Source of the DNA: Fasciola hepatica
Taxonomy: Eukaryota > Platyhelminthes > Trematoda > Plagiorchiida > Fasciolidae
Length of the DNA: 64,000 nt
NCBI GenBank assembly: GCA_948099385.1
Contig: CANUEZ040000129.1
Location: 6,247,501-6,311,500 of the forward strand
Reading direction: 5' to 3'
The translations under genes and the position numbers were made by a program. How positions within the stretch are numbered: position 1 is the stretch's first letter; every line of letters starts with the position of its first letter. Of the stretch, positions 22,520-35,999 are shown piece by piece. The notes beneath the pieces were generated by a model. It made no database searches. It was not told the DNA's origin and saw only the letters and a list, made by a program, of their open reading frames with translations.

Positions 22520-25340
22520 ATGATTTTATTGGATGACTCGGGTGTGAATGCGGTATTATTTGAGGTACTTCTGAAAAAATGGTACTGTCTGCTCCGAATA
22601 AACTTTCCGTTTGGATAAAAAGTCAAAAAGCTACTTGCAATCTCATTGTTCGAAGAAAAATCAATAAATTTGCTGGAATATACCGCACAGTACATATGAA
22701 TGATATTGATCACTATAATAACTACGGTTCCATGAAATGTAACTGCTCATCTTTAGCCAAATACATGTTGTCAGCCTAAAACTGTATTTAAAATCATAGC
22801 ACTGGCGAAATTTGAATAAAATACTAGTTGTATTTAATTAAAACAGTTAAGATGCATAGATACATAGGTATATACATCTGAGCGAATGCACTATCTACTG
22901 ATTGTACACCTACTTTTCTGTTGCGGTCAATTTTTCAAATAAAAACAATGACTATGTTTTGATCGATCATTGTTTTATCAAATAAAACAATAATGATTCT
23001 CCGTATGCTCACCGATTCAATAATGCAATCACGAGTATTAAATAGCCTGTTTTGCAATAATTGTACCTTCTCACCGGACCTTTTGCCGAAGGGGTACACA
23101 AATACTTCAGCGAGAGAATTCTATACAGTATCGTGAAGTATTATTATCATTATCAACTCTTCTATCTTTACAGCTTGGTTTAAATTCTTGTTTGTCAGTT
23201 TGAGGAAGACAATGTGAAACGAAATTTATTAGCATCGAACTGAACACGTAAGAGCTATTGGTCTCCAGTAGTTTTTAAATTTTACCTATTAGTAGATTTG
23301 TGAAGTATGAAATATTCCTCTCCCATTCCAATTTTGCATAAATATGGCAGGAAGATCATGACAGCTCTTCTGGCAAAAATAGGAGCTGCAGAGACAGTGT
23401 TCTTCATCGCTTGCGCTACGTAAATATGCTGCTGCATATCGACAAAAACCGTAAAGAGTAGGTATCACTTCATTTTCTTCAATCTTCGTGCATAAAGATA
23501 CCATTCGTTTGAGGTCTTACACCTAACAAGGAAGGATAAACAATGTTTCATTCAACACTGTCTTTCGCCGATTTCAAGTATAGAGGTTAAAATAGGGTTC
23601 TGTATATTCTTCTTGATAATTTTCCGGGAAAATATATACATAGCATGATGCATAATTTAAGAAAACCATCAAAAACGAATATTTTTTTGCAGCAGTCACG
23701 TTCAAATGCGATTATTTGTATTTATCTCGACAATGTTGGTTTTATGATGGAGGCTGATTTTTTATGAGAAACCAGTATTTAAAAATAACCATGTTGAGTT
23801 CTTGGGAATAATGGACTCGGGAAAAACATTCAAGATTGAAATCTGTTTACAGCTGTCACTTATTCGCACTTACAGAGCATAAGTACACGGTACACCGGTC
23901 CCACAGACAAATCCCTAACTTTTTGGAAGAACTTTTCAGAGCTACGATAAAATTCACTTCAGTTTAATGTATAAATCAAACTGGGACATTGTTTATTTCG
24001 GAACATTTTGCATGCCGCTTGACATGAGGGAAAGTCAAGTTGATCACAGTGTAATGAATACGTGATAACCTGGCGGGAAATGAGGGTCCAAATCATGCTT
24101 ATTCCCTAACATGGAGATTACGAAGAAGCAGAATTAGAAAGCAAATAAATGAAGGTTGTAGCTCAGGGCCGTAGAAATCCGATCAAAATTTGGGGGCGCT
24201 GTATATTTGGATGATTGAGCTGCTTCCGGACAGAACCGTGGCCAACGATGGGGGCTTGAATCTAACTACCATAATCCCTAATGTGGCAGGTCCTCCCTAA
24301 GTCCGAACCAAAGAACCCAAAAATGAAATAGCGGAAACACTTCATTTGCAGTGTTTTGTCTTTGATGGCACATGAACAGCTGAAATGGGACAATAAGAGC
24401 TATTGCTTCAGGTAAAATCTCGGTTTCTTCTTACTACCGGTTTGGAACACGCACTGCTTACCAATCGTGAGAGAACCCGCCCTCGTCCAGCTCAGAGAGG
24501 ATCATTTCTAACTGCTTTCAATTCCCCAAAATAAACTGAAACTAACTGACTGAGCCTCAAACCGATGGAAATAAGTACTTCATCCTAGAGTTGCAAATAA
24601 GGCGGATTTCAAACCTTCTGACTGAACATCACTCAATTTTTCCGTCTTCTTCGTTTTCCATACACATATTTGTCGACTTCCTGGTAGGTATTTTCAAGCA
24701 TGTCAGTAAGTGAGCGACGTTTGAGATTTTTCCTATTAATAATGATGACAAAATAACTTGCATGTGCCAAAAAAGTGTCTTTATCAAACCAAATGCCTCA
24801 TATCTCTTGTTAGATCGTAAGTCTTCAGGTGGCTAGTCATATACCTGTTTTCGTCATAAGTTATTCTTCTAGCAAAACAAGACAGAAGGTTTGTGAAAAT
24901 GATGTCTTTTGATTTCAGGTAGTGTTATATCTGTTAGCAGCTTAACGGCACCTTAAATCCCTAAAATTTTCTCTAGTTCCAGGGGTTTCATGAAATGGAT
25001 GCGCTCACGCTTTATTTCTGGTAATGTGTGAAAAGCAACAAATCCTTTCTGAAAGTATTCTTCAGAAACTGGAAGGACAGACTGAGATAGGAATGGCACA
25101 GCTGAAGTGGACGTTGCACAACAGTGTGGAGAAAGGCAATTTTCCTAAAGAAATTCCAAGAATTTCTCGCGTTTGCGCCGAACATTGCGAGGTTCGAAAG
25201 TATATCCATAAAACATTTTACCGCGCTGAACTTCTTCATTACGAGCTTTCAGTATTCACTTGCTGTTTACTGTTCACAAGATTTACTCGCACACAAAGGC
25301 ACACTATTTTATTATAACACCAGATCATAAAGCTTTCTTT
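22520..25340. other. AT-rich stretch, possible GC-richer repeat fragment
   Basis: No gene recognised. At 22966-22995 an AT-rich inverted repeat (ATCATTGTTTTAT with ATAAAACAATAATGAT) could form a short hairpin. The segment 24160-24320 is richer in GC than its surroundings and may be a fragment of a dispersed repeat, but it has no second copy in the window. Confidence 0.35.
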
Positions 25341-25348
25341 GAAGATCA

Positions 25349-25760
25349 GTGCCTCAAATCGTAAGGCACAGAAATGTCTTCCACAATGATGGAACCCCTA
25401 CGATTTACGCAGCACCGGTAATTTCACGAACCCGGAGACCATACATCTTTCCCATTATGAAGTATGATGAACGAAATCACGTGATCGGCCAGGATGGTGT
25501 TGGAATGTTCACCGCCGAGGTCAACAGTTTTACGAGAGGGAGATTTTTTTCTCGCAATCAGAGATGGCAGGGCTCTGCACGGTGTGATGAGTCCGTTAAT
25601 CAATCCTAGAACACCTAATTTGTATCGTGCGAGTGTGGCATGGTTCGTGATTACCAGTCTCACCAAAGGACCTAGCAGGGCTCATCCCAACATATGCCGT
25701 GAATTTTTAAGTAGCCGTACCCAAATGATTCCAACTGTGATTGAGATCTATGATAAGTAG
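25349..25760. other. Region open in three frames, coding status unresolved
   Basis: Two plus-strand frames (25349-25609 and 25485-25760) and one minus-strand frame (25424-25666) are open together across a GC-richer segment. Examples are MKYDERNHVIGQDGVGMF on one plus frame and LREGDFFLAIRDGRALHG on the other. None matches a family I recognise. Higher GC by itself removes stops, so a single small exon or a repeat relic would explain it. Confidence 0.2.
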
Positions 25761-28700
25761 TAAAATATGGATGCATCCTGCTTCCGTAAAATTTAATTAT
25801 ATATCTGATGTGTTTGGCCCACACTTTGCATCACCTTTCACATAGTGGTGTTAAAATTACTTTTTCTAATCACCTGATCACAACTGCCGTCCACAAGCGG
25901 GTAAACACAGCTGTGACCACAGTTTCTTTATTAGGTTATCACCGGTTACTGACTACCATTTGAATGGTTGCGTTAACTATGCGCCAGCTAATCGTTTGTT
26001 CATCACTTGAGATCTACATCGACAATAAACGCATCGATAAGATGCAGTGCCTGATTACGTGAGTGATTGTCTGTGACCAGAGAAATGTGGCATTTCTGAA
26101 ACTTCATAAATTACACATGTTTTCCCTGGAATTTAATTCTACAAACAGTTACCTTTTGGCTGACGGTTGAATCGCAAATTTTGCTAGCCTTTCTTCGTAG
26201 AGGGTTTTCATTCTCTTTTACTTTATTATCCCATTAAACAAAGGTTGAAAATATGACGTAGATTAGTATTCCTTATTGCTTCCCCTATTTCTCCTTTGTT
26301 TTCCGGACAGTAACAATTCTGTGACCTGGTTCCTCATACGGGATTTGCTTGGATCTCAAAAGGTCACATTTAGTAGAAGGTTCAAAGCAGTCAATTTGAA
26401 ATTCGTCACAAAGGTCCTCTCATCACAATTGGGTGAGAGCCCAGCGTGGTAGTAACAGGTAGTTGGCGGGATTGTTGATCTTGTGAGTGCAGAACAGTGT
26501 GAAATCATTAAAAAATGTCCTTCGAGAAAATCATATTATCTCCTCTTTCTATAAACGTTCAGTCATTGGTGGTATTCTCAAGGGATGAACAAAGTCGACT
26601 GATAGGAAAGCACGAACTTCACATCAGATTCATGTGACCATTGCCCGTGCTTGCGGGAATGTGAACACCGGATTGGAAAATGTCTAAAATTCAATTCCAA
26701 CCGTGTAAAATATGATTTTCACAAGAGAAAGGCTCCAGTAAACCAAATCGTCCGACTGGGACATATTTTCATCACAAAAATCATCAAAGAAATATAAAAA
26801 AGCCATAGGGAAGAATTCTCAGAAAATGTCTACACATCATTCCGGAGATCGATGAGAAATGTCAGTTTTTCATTTTTTGAATGTTACACAGCCAGCACTA
26901 TGGTCCATGGCAAAAGTGGCTACTTATTGAGATGTCGAATAAATTCGGGTTGAATTGTGGTTTAGTTTGGCCAATGACTCACTTTTTATGGTACAAGATG
27001 AAAAACTGAGCGCGCACCACGGAATTCATGATAACACACTACCCTTAACCCTAATGGAAAGATTTTGAGTTCACAAAACCCAAAAATTCAGATCACTTGT
27101 GTTTCAGTAAATACTGGTCAGTCTCATCGAATGGCTTTTGTACACGGTTTTCCTAAGATAACCAAATTCATATAGATCAAAAAATGGAATATTTTCATCA
27201 CTTTAGATCTAATGGTACGTTTCACGACTTACGTGTTCCGGGATTAGCAACATATTAGTACAGTCAGTTGAGGCTATAATAACGCATATTACTTCTTCCA
27301 TCACATAAAGAAACAGACCTAAGCAGTGAAAACTAAAACTGCACTCAAAAACTGCACAAGATTTTGTGCACCTAATGTGTAAATTCCAACAACTGCGGCC
27401 AGTAGTGATGATCACATAGGAAGCCACATATTCCAACGGCAATCAACCGCTCAGTTGTGCTGGACAGTTTTAAACTAGTGAAAATTAATGTCCCGAGTAG
27501 CAATACTCTCGCAAACAGAAATTTATTAACTCTAACCAAATGAATCTGTATCATTTCTTCTCAATATCGTGACTTTATTCGCGTGAGTTTGTTGCTACTT
27601 TGGAATAAATTGTTCATGAAGTATAACCAGTAATGTGACGAAACCATGACAAAAGTGAATAACGGTAGATACGGTTTACGAGAGCAAGATGTGTAAAGGT
27701 ATATTCATAAGTATGTTGTTATCTGCATTTGTTATCCTTGAAGCGTTCGGTACTTTCAGAAAAGCATCGTCAAAATGGGATATGTAAGTAAGAAAATTGT
27801 ACGTCCAGGTCTACGATTTTGCCACCGCCTCAGAGTTGGTCAATGAAAAATCCCAGTACACTCTAAATAAAGTGATTAATAAAAAAACTCCAATATTAGT
27901 CTGTCACCAAGCAGACGCGTGATCGATCACGTGAAATGAAGACTTTGTTAACTACTCTCTTCGTGATCTTGCAGACTGCTTTTGTGTCACACAAATCCAA
28001 ACAAAGTACTTTAGCCACTCTTTCTCTAAAATTATATTTTCTGAGAATTTTGGTGAATGAAGATGACAAAGTCCCCTTACCATCAGTAGAGTTTTTTGTA
28101 TTCGCATCACTGGAAGCGAAAATGAATACACCCTAAGTAACGGAAGTAGAAAGCGCACCTTTTACATAATGATGGACAACAGGAGGCAATCACCGGTGAC
28201 GATGATTGCAACGTTCATGGCAACTGCACGAATATATGCCGCCAAACTCTGTGATAGATACGAGTATCAACACTCAAAGAGCCTAATAGAATAGTAGACA
28301 ATTGAAGTGAGGTCGATATTTTTGACACCAGTTTTTACTGTCACCTGATGTGCAGCTCTGATGTCCAAAAGCTGAACGTATTTGTTTCAGACTCAGAAAG
28401 GAAAAACATGTTTATCAGTCAGTGTATTAAATCAGCGCAAAGCAAATTACACAAGTAACATACTCACCATAAGTCGCGCAATCAGCCATTCAGGATACAT
28501 CTAGAAAGTTGACAAACTCGAGTAGGCCGTTTGCCAAATGACACTTTGCTTTCGGGAATCGTCTCACTCAAAGAACATTACATCCACATTCAGTAGGCAG
28601 AGACTGATATCGAACAATGTGCCGGGTACAGAATGTCACAAGAAACAGGGCATGATCGAATACGAGTTCCTATTGCTCACGTCCACTGAAAGGTACATGA

Positions 28701-29516
28701 TGAACAAAGAAATGTTCACTTTTGAAATGTAACAGAAAAGGTGCCAGCATTATAGTAACTGGTTGGTTTGAAAGAAATTCGAAGAAAGCGAGCCATAAAT
28801 CGAATACCTCTCAGTTATTTTTGTTCAACGTTGAGGCTGGGACCATTAAACACGTTCAATTTGGTAGGTTTTGTCCATCGTTAGCTTTCCTGTAGTGAAA
28901 TTCGATTTACTGTGGCCAGCAGGGGAGACATTGGGTCTCAGTTCTCATCTGAAGTTTATTGACCTGCATGATTCTCTATGGCGCAGATTTAGATGAACTT
29001 TATTACATACGACAAAGTCTCCGTCGCGTAGAACGTGATTATTTGAAAACGTGACTAGCAGACAGTATTTATTCTAACCGTGAGCGCATAAAGCAAAATC
29101 TATCAGTTTGCATAATTTGTGAAAAACAACAATTGATACAAATCGGTTTGCGCTTTATTTACGTAAATTTTAATTTCTTAGATTTCTCCGTGCAGCATAA
29201 AAGCCGCGAAAGTTCGTCACTTCCTATGTTTTTAACGCGGATTCGTTAGAACTTTTCTAAGCCTCTTTCATTCCTTTAGTACATCTTGTTTCATCGTGAA
29301 TCCCTCATTATTGTGTATTTATTTTCCATTCGTCTACTTTGTTGTGAGAGAGTTTATTCGGCGACTGATGAATTAGTTTGATAAGATGTGTGAGCCTTTT
29401 TTTAATGTTTTTATCAATTTCCTGTTATTATGTAATAACGGTACAGTATTTCGAAAGGGCTGATCCGTGGCTAGTTAGAGGATGTCAACAGTGGAAAGTG
29501 ACTGGTGGCAGACTTT
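25761..29516. other. AT-rich non-coding stretch
   Basis: Nothing firm recognised. At 28175-28250 a 28-codon plus frame contains DDDCNVHGNCTNICRQTL, whose cysteine spacing loosely recalls an EGF-like repeat, but splice borders are poor. Confidence 0.4.
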
Positions 29517-29581
29517 GGATTCGAACGCGGGACAGCAAGGTTGAAGGTCCATCACGATGACCTTTTGACCACCGCCGGTCA
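29517..29581 (-). repeat. tRNA-like segment (probable SINE head or tRNA relic)
   Basis: On the minus strand a box A-like TGGTCAAAAGG (29571-29561) is followed at tRNA spacing by CGTTCGAATCC (29527-29517), nearly identical to the polymerase III box B. The T-arm stem does not pair properly, so this is not a working tRNA. A tRNA-derived short interspersed element or a decayed tRNA copy is the best reading. Confidence 0.4.
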
Positions 29582-31388
29582 ATAAACGTTTGTGATTTAT
29601 GCAGCCTCATTTCCCTCGATTTTTCGGCACCTTTTACTGGCAGATTCATCTGAATAAATCGACTTCTGGCATTAAGAATGTCTGGTATGGTGGACTGCAT
29701 GAAGTAACGGTAAAATTCAAACAAATAGTTTATCGGCACAAACTCGTAACCAAAATGTTTTAGCAATTCCCATAGTAAAATGGTCAAGGCTGGTGAATAT
29801 GTATACGGTAAAACCTCCGGCAAAGAATTTCACGGTGGTAATGTTTGAATTGTACTAAGTAGTAACTCATTAATTCGTCGATAAAGCATTTGCTAGCTGT
29901 TAGACATGATTTTTTCCGCAACTCCAGTATTTTTTCTGGAATAGGGGGTTGGAGAGCTTACTATTTTTGATTAGCGTTGCATACGAAATTGCTCTCTTTT
30001 TACGTCATTGGGTAAATAGAACTAGTGCAACGATTATATGAAACTGATGAAAATAATTATCGATTTTGGTGATAATTCTGAGTCAGGTTATTTTCAGATA
30101 GTAATTGGATAAACTTCAATGTAATAAAGTGATATTGCTGGACTGAAAATTATATACCAAATCAGTAGTGATATGAACATGGAAGGTCACTATCATTTTT
30201 AAGCCCCGATAATCGTTACATGAGATTCCTAGTGAGGTTATTGATCAGGCGATTCTATGCCTCTGAGAAATGACTTTGCCATATTTGTTTGGGGCAGACC
30301 AACCTAGTACACGGCTTTTTAAAAGGGCAGATAAAAACCTAGAATTATATGCGTGTTAAGATGTGTTCGATGCTTCGTTGTTGCACCTAAATTCCGCGGA
30401 TCTGCCCACAATTTTTCACACATCTGTCCAAACCACGTGATTTCCTATTTTTGTTTGACGTGCATTTGTATACCATAGGAAAATATCGAGTGTAGACGCA
30501 AGTTCTACTCAAAAGACCACGCTTTGGGTCACTCATGTTCTAGTATCACGTTGAAGTTAAACCAGTTTTCTTCAAATCCTCATTTTCAAAAAGCTTACTC
30601 AAAATATGGGGAACTCAGAACATTTTACTGAGGATGATAGGTTCGTAAAATGTTCTTCCTCAAGTGGTGATGCGTCAAATTCTGGGCTTCTTGGATGTGT
30701 GCTGCACATGATTCATAACATATGCGATGGGACAGCCGTACAGTGGTGTTCCATGGAGTTTATGGTAAGTTCAGCGTCGATGCTTTTACTTTTACATGAC
30801 CGTCTGCTGCTAAAGGATAAGTTGACTCCATCGATATCACATACCATCGTTAACTATCGGCGGTGAATGGATGTGAACACAAAGCAAACCATAACCCGTT
30901 TTTTCTAGTATCACAGACGGTAGCCCATCTGCAGTCCTATTTGTCCCACTTTATCCTCGACTGCGTTCAGCCAAGTTTTTAGTAGCCTGTCAACGAGACA
31001 GCACCATCTGACGCACCACACAATATAAAGTATTCGCCACTTTCAGCAGAACATTTAAAAGGTTCGTATCATCCCACTTTAATGAGAAGTATCGTCAAAT
31101 CAGTCTCAACGAACTTTTAATGACTATTTATTTGCGATTTGGTATTCTCCCGTAATTACACACGAAAAAGAAGTGGTTCTCTGCGGAATCACTGATGTGC
31201 GCCTTTGTAACCGAACATAAGCGACTTTGCATAATTCTGTAGTACATCGAAATACTTGGCAGCCACCGAGCGCATCAATCTTTTGGCCGCAGAGTTTACG
31301 TAACTAGTTTGTGCACTGGTCCACCTGCGTCTAATTTCACAGATGAAGTTTAGCAAACACTGAGTGTGGAAGATTCATTTCAGTTAAT
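29582..31388. other. AT-rich stretch with one weak exon candidate
   Basis: At 30606-30763 a frame begins with ATG (MGNSEHFTEDDRFVKC...) and ends at a consensus donor GTAAGT (30764). No family is recognised. The rest shows nothing. Confidence 0.25.
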
Positions 31389-31658
31389 TAGGACTCTAAA
31401 GTTCACCATAAGAGAGTGAACATAGCCAGAAAGTGTGAGGGACGTTCCATATACAGATCCGAACTCGGTACCCACTCAATTCCAGTTTTTTCCAGCTCAA
31501 TGCAGATGACGATCTTTCGATCTTCCCCGCCAATGGCAAGACCTAGTACCTTCTCTTTGCGAGGTTTCAAAAAGGTTTTTGTTCGGTGTTTCCTGGCCTA
31601 CTTTTGGTTTTATGGACTTGACAAAGCTGAAGAGTTCAAACTAATGGCAAAGTTTTAA
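31389..31658 (+). CDS. Weak exon candidate, 89 codons
   Basis: A plus frame open from after a TAG to a TAA, with RSELGTHSIPVFSSSMQM and FFVRCFLAY-like hydrophobic parts further on, ending LDKAEEFKLMAKF. No recognised domain or clear splice borders. Such a length is expected by chance many times in this window. Confidence 0.1.
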
Positions 31659-34234
31659 TGGAGGTGGTAAATTTTCCGTTTTTTTCATTTGCATCTTTGT
31701 ACATGGAATTAGTATATATGCACAGGATTCGATAACACTTTCTAAGATTTCGGCAATGATAGTCTTTGTATTACCGAATGATTTTGGGCATGGAAAATCT
31801 TTCAAATCATGTTTTATTTCCCACATCTGTCGTAGAATATCACTCCCTAGGGTTCTGATCCGAAATGGCATGATGAATTGCATTCTCAAATGTAATGTTC
31901 AGTGGTTTATGGGCTACTGGAACTGAATGATATTTTATAATATGACACCCCTGAATGGAACTAAGGAACCAAGAATTGTTAGTAAGCCATATATGATTAC
32001 CTTTCAAAAGTACAAAGATGACACATCCAAGGGTTTGCCTCCGTTAATGAAGGTTTCGAAAGCTTCCTACTTTTGGAGAGTTTAACTATGATTTGCAAAC
32101 TACTGTAAACCCATTCAGAGAGCACTACGCCGTTTTGCAAACTCAAAGTTAACCGGGAGCCCATCATCGTTGAGGACATTTTATTCCTTTATAATAAATC
32201 CCAAGGAAATCGGATGAGCGAAAACACTTTTGAAACTTATTCGAAGGCCAGTGACCGCATGCAGACGGTGTTCTGCTGCAGATATTGTGACCAAGTGCAA
32301 GAGCTAAATAAACTTCAGTAAAAATAGCGGACAGAGAGTCAAAACAATATAAATTATATACCTGTTCAACTTGTAGACAGTCCAGGAAAAGGGGTTTTAT
32401 TTTGTGAAGACAGGAGAAACAATGGTCGACCGGTTTTAGGTACAGTGATTTCACGGAACAAAATCCCTTCTTGCCTATTAGCACTTTTACTATGGGTTTA
32501 CTCAGTATCTGGGGTAAACGACGAAATTCTGAGGTCCCAAGAAAGTGTTCCTTATCGTGTTTTCACGTAGAAACCATTATACGTACAAGGCTTTTGGGTT
32601 CAGTTCACAAGTGAGAAGTGAACCAAGATATATCGCGCCAAACTTTGCCCCCAAGCTATGACAGACGGATTCCCAAACTGTGACACTCATCCCGCTCTTG
32701 CCAAACCGGTGATTGCGTAGGGCTTGCACGAAATTTTACTAAATTATTCATTCCGTGAGTTTAGGTTATTTTCCCGTGAACAGTTTCATTCCTTTATTAT
32801 TATTTCGCAATCCCGACAATTAATCACAACTGTATTTTGTAGAGTCTCCTCAAAAGAACCGCCTAGAAAATGCATCGCATGCCTTACAACGGAAATTTTG
32901 TTTCTCCCTGTCCAAGGTGGACACCGGATAAGCAAGTATGACTTGCAACGGGGAAGGCTACCTGTATGCACTCCAACAGAAATGTTTTGGATGCAAAGCA
33001 CAGACGATTCGAAAAACTGATTAAAAATAAGGCGAGCCACAAGATTATCAAATAAAAGACATAATGTATCTCGACCAGTTAAACCAAATTTGCTCCGTAC
33101 TTCCCCTCGCGCCCATTTGTTGATGAAGTACACAAAGTGAACAACTTCAAAGGACTTTTTACATCAGGTTCGCCGCTGCACAAATATTAGTTAGAAAGTG
33201 GCGAGCTTGGCTAATGACTCAGGACGAAACTGTATATCAAGTAAATAGAATAATTAAAAACACGATTCGTGTAAGAGTTTGCCAAAATCCTTACGATATA
33301 TATATATATATATGACAGTATTTTTACCTACTGTACATTGACTGAAAAAAAATAAAGTAAATGTTAAATGATAGAAATACTTCTGTGTCTGACGGTATAT
33401 GATAATACTTTCTAGTGATGAGTAGGTTTAGAGCAAAGTTTGGTTTGAAGTTATGGTTTCCGAAATCATTTCATACAAAACATGAATACTCAACTTCCGA
33501 TGTCCTATGTTCAATCAGAGTAATTTGGATTGTGAACGAGTACTTATATGTATACGTGAGAACGTTTACTTCTGACGAGATGTAGATAACACTAGACAGT
33601 TTCAGCATGACATAAATCAGAATAGTGTTTTATTTTTTCCGACATTCGACAAAATTAGTAAACAACGCGATTCAACAAAAAGAACACATTGTACTAAAAT
33701 ATCACACGCTGTATCTTGCGCATAGGTTTACCTGCATCCACTGATTACCATTTTGTTTTGTTTCGCTCTGTGCAACCAGTAGCTTCGTACTAGACAATGA
33801 AAAGAAGACAATAGTATGGTTTCCGACTGCTTCTGACTATATCAACACCTCTATATCACAATGTACACGAAATTGACGAAATAGTGCATATCTTCTTTGA
33901 AAATTAGATTTCCAAAGGCAAATTGCGATAGTCAATGCGTATAATAAAAACAGATAGCATCGTGTGTTCACTGTGGCGGAAAGCTAAGGTCCTCTGTTCA
34001 AAAGAAACTATTATTCCTAATTCAATCTTATTTACATTTAGCGCATCACTACTGTGGGCTGCTTTTCACTACAAAATAAAAGTTTCCTTCTACGCAAGCC
34101 ACAAATATTGCTTTCTTTTTCCACTTATTTAGGCAAACGATTCGCAGACTTCTCACTGGCGATGCAAAAGGTTTTGGGGCTCACGAAAATCATGCTTCAT
34201 TTAGCCTCGCATCAATCTCCATTCGTCTGCTTAC
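31659..34234. other. AT-rich stretch with opposed open frames at 32.7-33.1 kb
   Basis: No gene recognised. At 32724-33133 a plus frame (98 codons) and a minus frame (115 codons) overlap in a GC-richer segment; the plus frame has an acceptor-like TTTTGTAG near 32842 before SSKEPPRKCIACLTTEIL. A short (AT)n run lies at 33296-33312. Coding status is undecided. Confidence 0.3.
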
Positions 34235-34438
34235 CATTGATTTATTTATATTAGACGCAATAGAAAGTTTTCCGTTTGACCTGATGATAGATAAATTGAA
34301 ATTTATTAACTTGTCAATCGCCTTTTGTCCACTGACTGAATCCTGATTTTGTCGGTACTCCTCAGGATGACTCTCGTAATTCTGGCTACTCAGTCCAACA
34401 CCGAATCCGATAGAGAAAACAATGACAACTTCTGACAT
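34235..34438 (-). CDS. Candidate first coding exon, 68 codons, minus strand
   Basis: The minus-strand frame starts at a genuine ATG (34438) immediately preceded by an in-frame TGA. It reads MSEVVIVFSIGFGVGLSSQ, then NYESHPEEYRQNQDSVSG, and ends at codon 68 exactly before GTAAGC, a good donor. The first 18 residues are hydrophobic enough to resemble a signal peptide. Start codon, upstream stop and donor in phase together make a reasonable initial exon, but no downstream exon was recognised and no family is known. Confidence 0.3.
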
Positions 34439-34705
34439 TCATTGAAGCTGACAGGATGATTTCGACCTCAAAGAAGCAGCTTCCAGTAATTTGAATCTTT
34501 TGAATACGATGCACTGGTCAGCTTGGAAAACAGACTTCAAATGTTATTTTTGAACCCAATATTTCTAGACCACTCAAAAATATGGTCAAATAATTGTTAG
34601 CCTAAGGACATCCTTTTTGACATGAATGTTATGTAGTCTTGTGGTAGCTGGATACACAACTGTCGGGGTGTGAGAAAAGTTCACTTGACTTTGCGTGACT
34701 TGTAG

Positions 34706-34857
34706 ATGCACCATATGGGTTCGTTATCAACGGCGCCTTCAAGGAAGATTTTCCCACAAAGGAAGATGCTCCCAACGGGTATGAATACACGTGGTGGTTA
34801 AAACTCACCACCATCTTTTCCATACATCCCCGCCAGCAGCAGTTCGCAAAGTTCACC
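34706..34857 (+). CDS. Candidate internal exon, 50 codons, plus strand
   Basis: The segment lies between an acceptor-like CTTGTAG (ending 34705) and a donor GTACGT (34858), beginning with two bases of a split codon followed by exactly 50 codons. The translation includes YGFVINGAFKEDFPTKEDAP, NGYEYTWWLKLTTIFSI and HPRQQQFAKFT. Codon composition (AAC GGC GCC TTC AAG and similar) is far richer in G and C than the surroundings. The minus frame over the same bases is also open, so strand is not certain, but the splice borders favour plus. The family is not recognised. Confidence 0.35.
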
Positions 34858-34861
34858 GTAC

Positions 34862-35712
34862 GTATGTGTTGATATTTTCATCTCGTCTAGTGATGGAACG
34901 GTTAGGATCTGAACACTAACATTCTTGAATGAGAAATGTATAACGCTCACATTATTCGGCAGCCATTTAGGATCAGCAAAATATATTCAAATATTTTAGC
35001 CGACAAACTTGTGGTTTTTTATAGGAAAGGTTATTCGACCCATATCTATATGGAATGCTCTTTTTCTTCGTTAACTAATTATGAAAAATAACGTTTACGT
35101 TTCTATTCATCGTACAACAACGTACAACAATTCAGGACGGGGGCAGCAGTTGATAAAAGGCTGTCAGGCGGTAGCTGGAATCATAGAGCGTTCGTTCTTG
35201 TCCGACTTCCACGATGATAACCGTATACCCATCTCAGGTACATTTTACCACTAGTAGGGTCGTATCGTATTCATGCGTACAACTGCATGAGATCATCATC
35301 TGTTGGGAAACGGGAGGAATGCAGTCACGTCCGCAAGCCAGCTTTAAGTTGAGTAACCTACTTTGGGGGGTTTAGGCTGATTAAAGCGAAATCATCGTGG
35401 ACCAATTTAAGCTGTTATTTGACCTATTCTGTTATCTGAAATCACAAAACGTCACTCTGTATTTAGCTGTTGTTGAAAATAAAAATGGCATCTCAACATC
35501 TAACCTGTCAAACGCATTAGGAAAATAGCATTTTGCAGATTATTTCTGGGATTGCTTGATTGATAATTCAGTAAAGTTCGTGGAAGTGATAAAACATTTT
35601 GTTAGGGCCATCATCGAAAAGGCTTACTAGCCTAATTTGGTTCCTCTAACAGTGGTGGTAGACAGTAATCCGTAATCTTTCGGATCGTTATTACACCTGA
35701 ACTATTGACACC
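34862..35712. other. AT-rich non-coding stretch
   Basis: Nothing recognised apart from a 10-bp direct duplication (CGTACAACAA twice, about 35110-35130). Confidence 0.4.
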
Positions 35713-35828
35713 TTATGTGGTTCTTCGCCATTCCTAGTCTCAGGGTTCGGTTACCGGCTACCCCCAATAGTGCAGTGGACCCTCGTAGTTATGGGGTATA
35801 CACCCCTTCCATTGTACACATGCTCAGG
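35713..35828 (+). repeat. Dispersed repeat, copy 1
   Basis: It begins TATGTGGTTCTTCG, contains GTGCAGTGGACCCT and a GGTATACACCCC-like segment, and ends ACACATGCTCA. By eye it aligns over its full length with 48992-49092 on the same strand. It lies about 300 bp before the RTE-like element and may be that element's 5' region or a separate repeat. Confidence 0.65.
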
Positions 35829-35999
35829 CATATAATACAAATGTGCAATACTCAAAGTAAACAAGCAACACATTTGAAAAATCCACTTCAATTAGATTGC
35901 ATTTCTGCTTGGGAGTAAAGGAGTGTCTGAAAGGATTGAAACCACGTGAGTCGGTAGACTGTCCTTTGGTGCGTCCTCATTCTCCTTGGTCTGCATCAT

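Noticed and set aside
30606..30763. HMIHNICDGTAV compared with the HNxxDGxAxG motif of ZIP metal transporters
   Set aside because: Only a short fragment fits, the glycine-rich continuation is missing, and no transmembrane neighbours were found.
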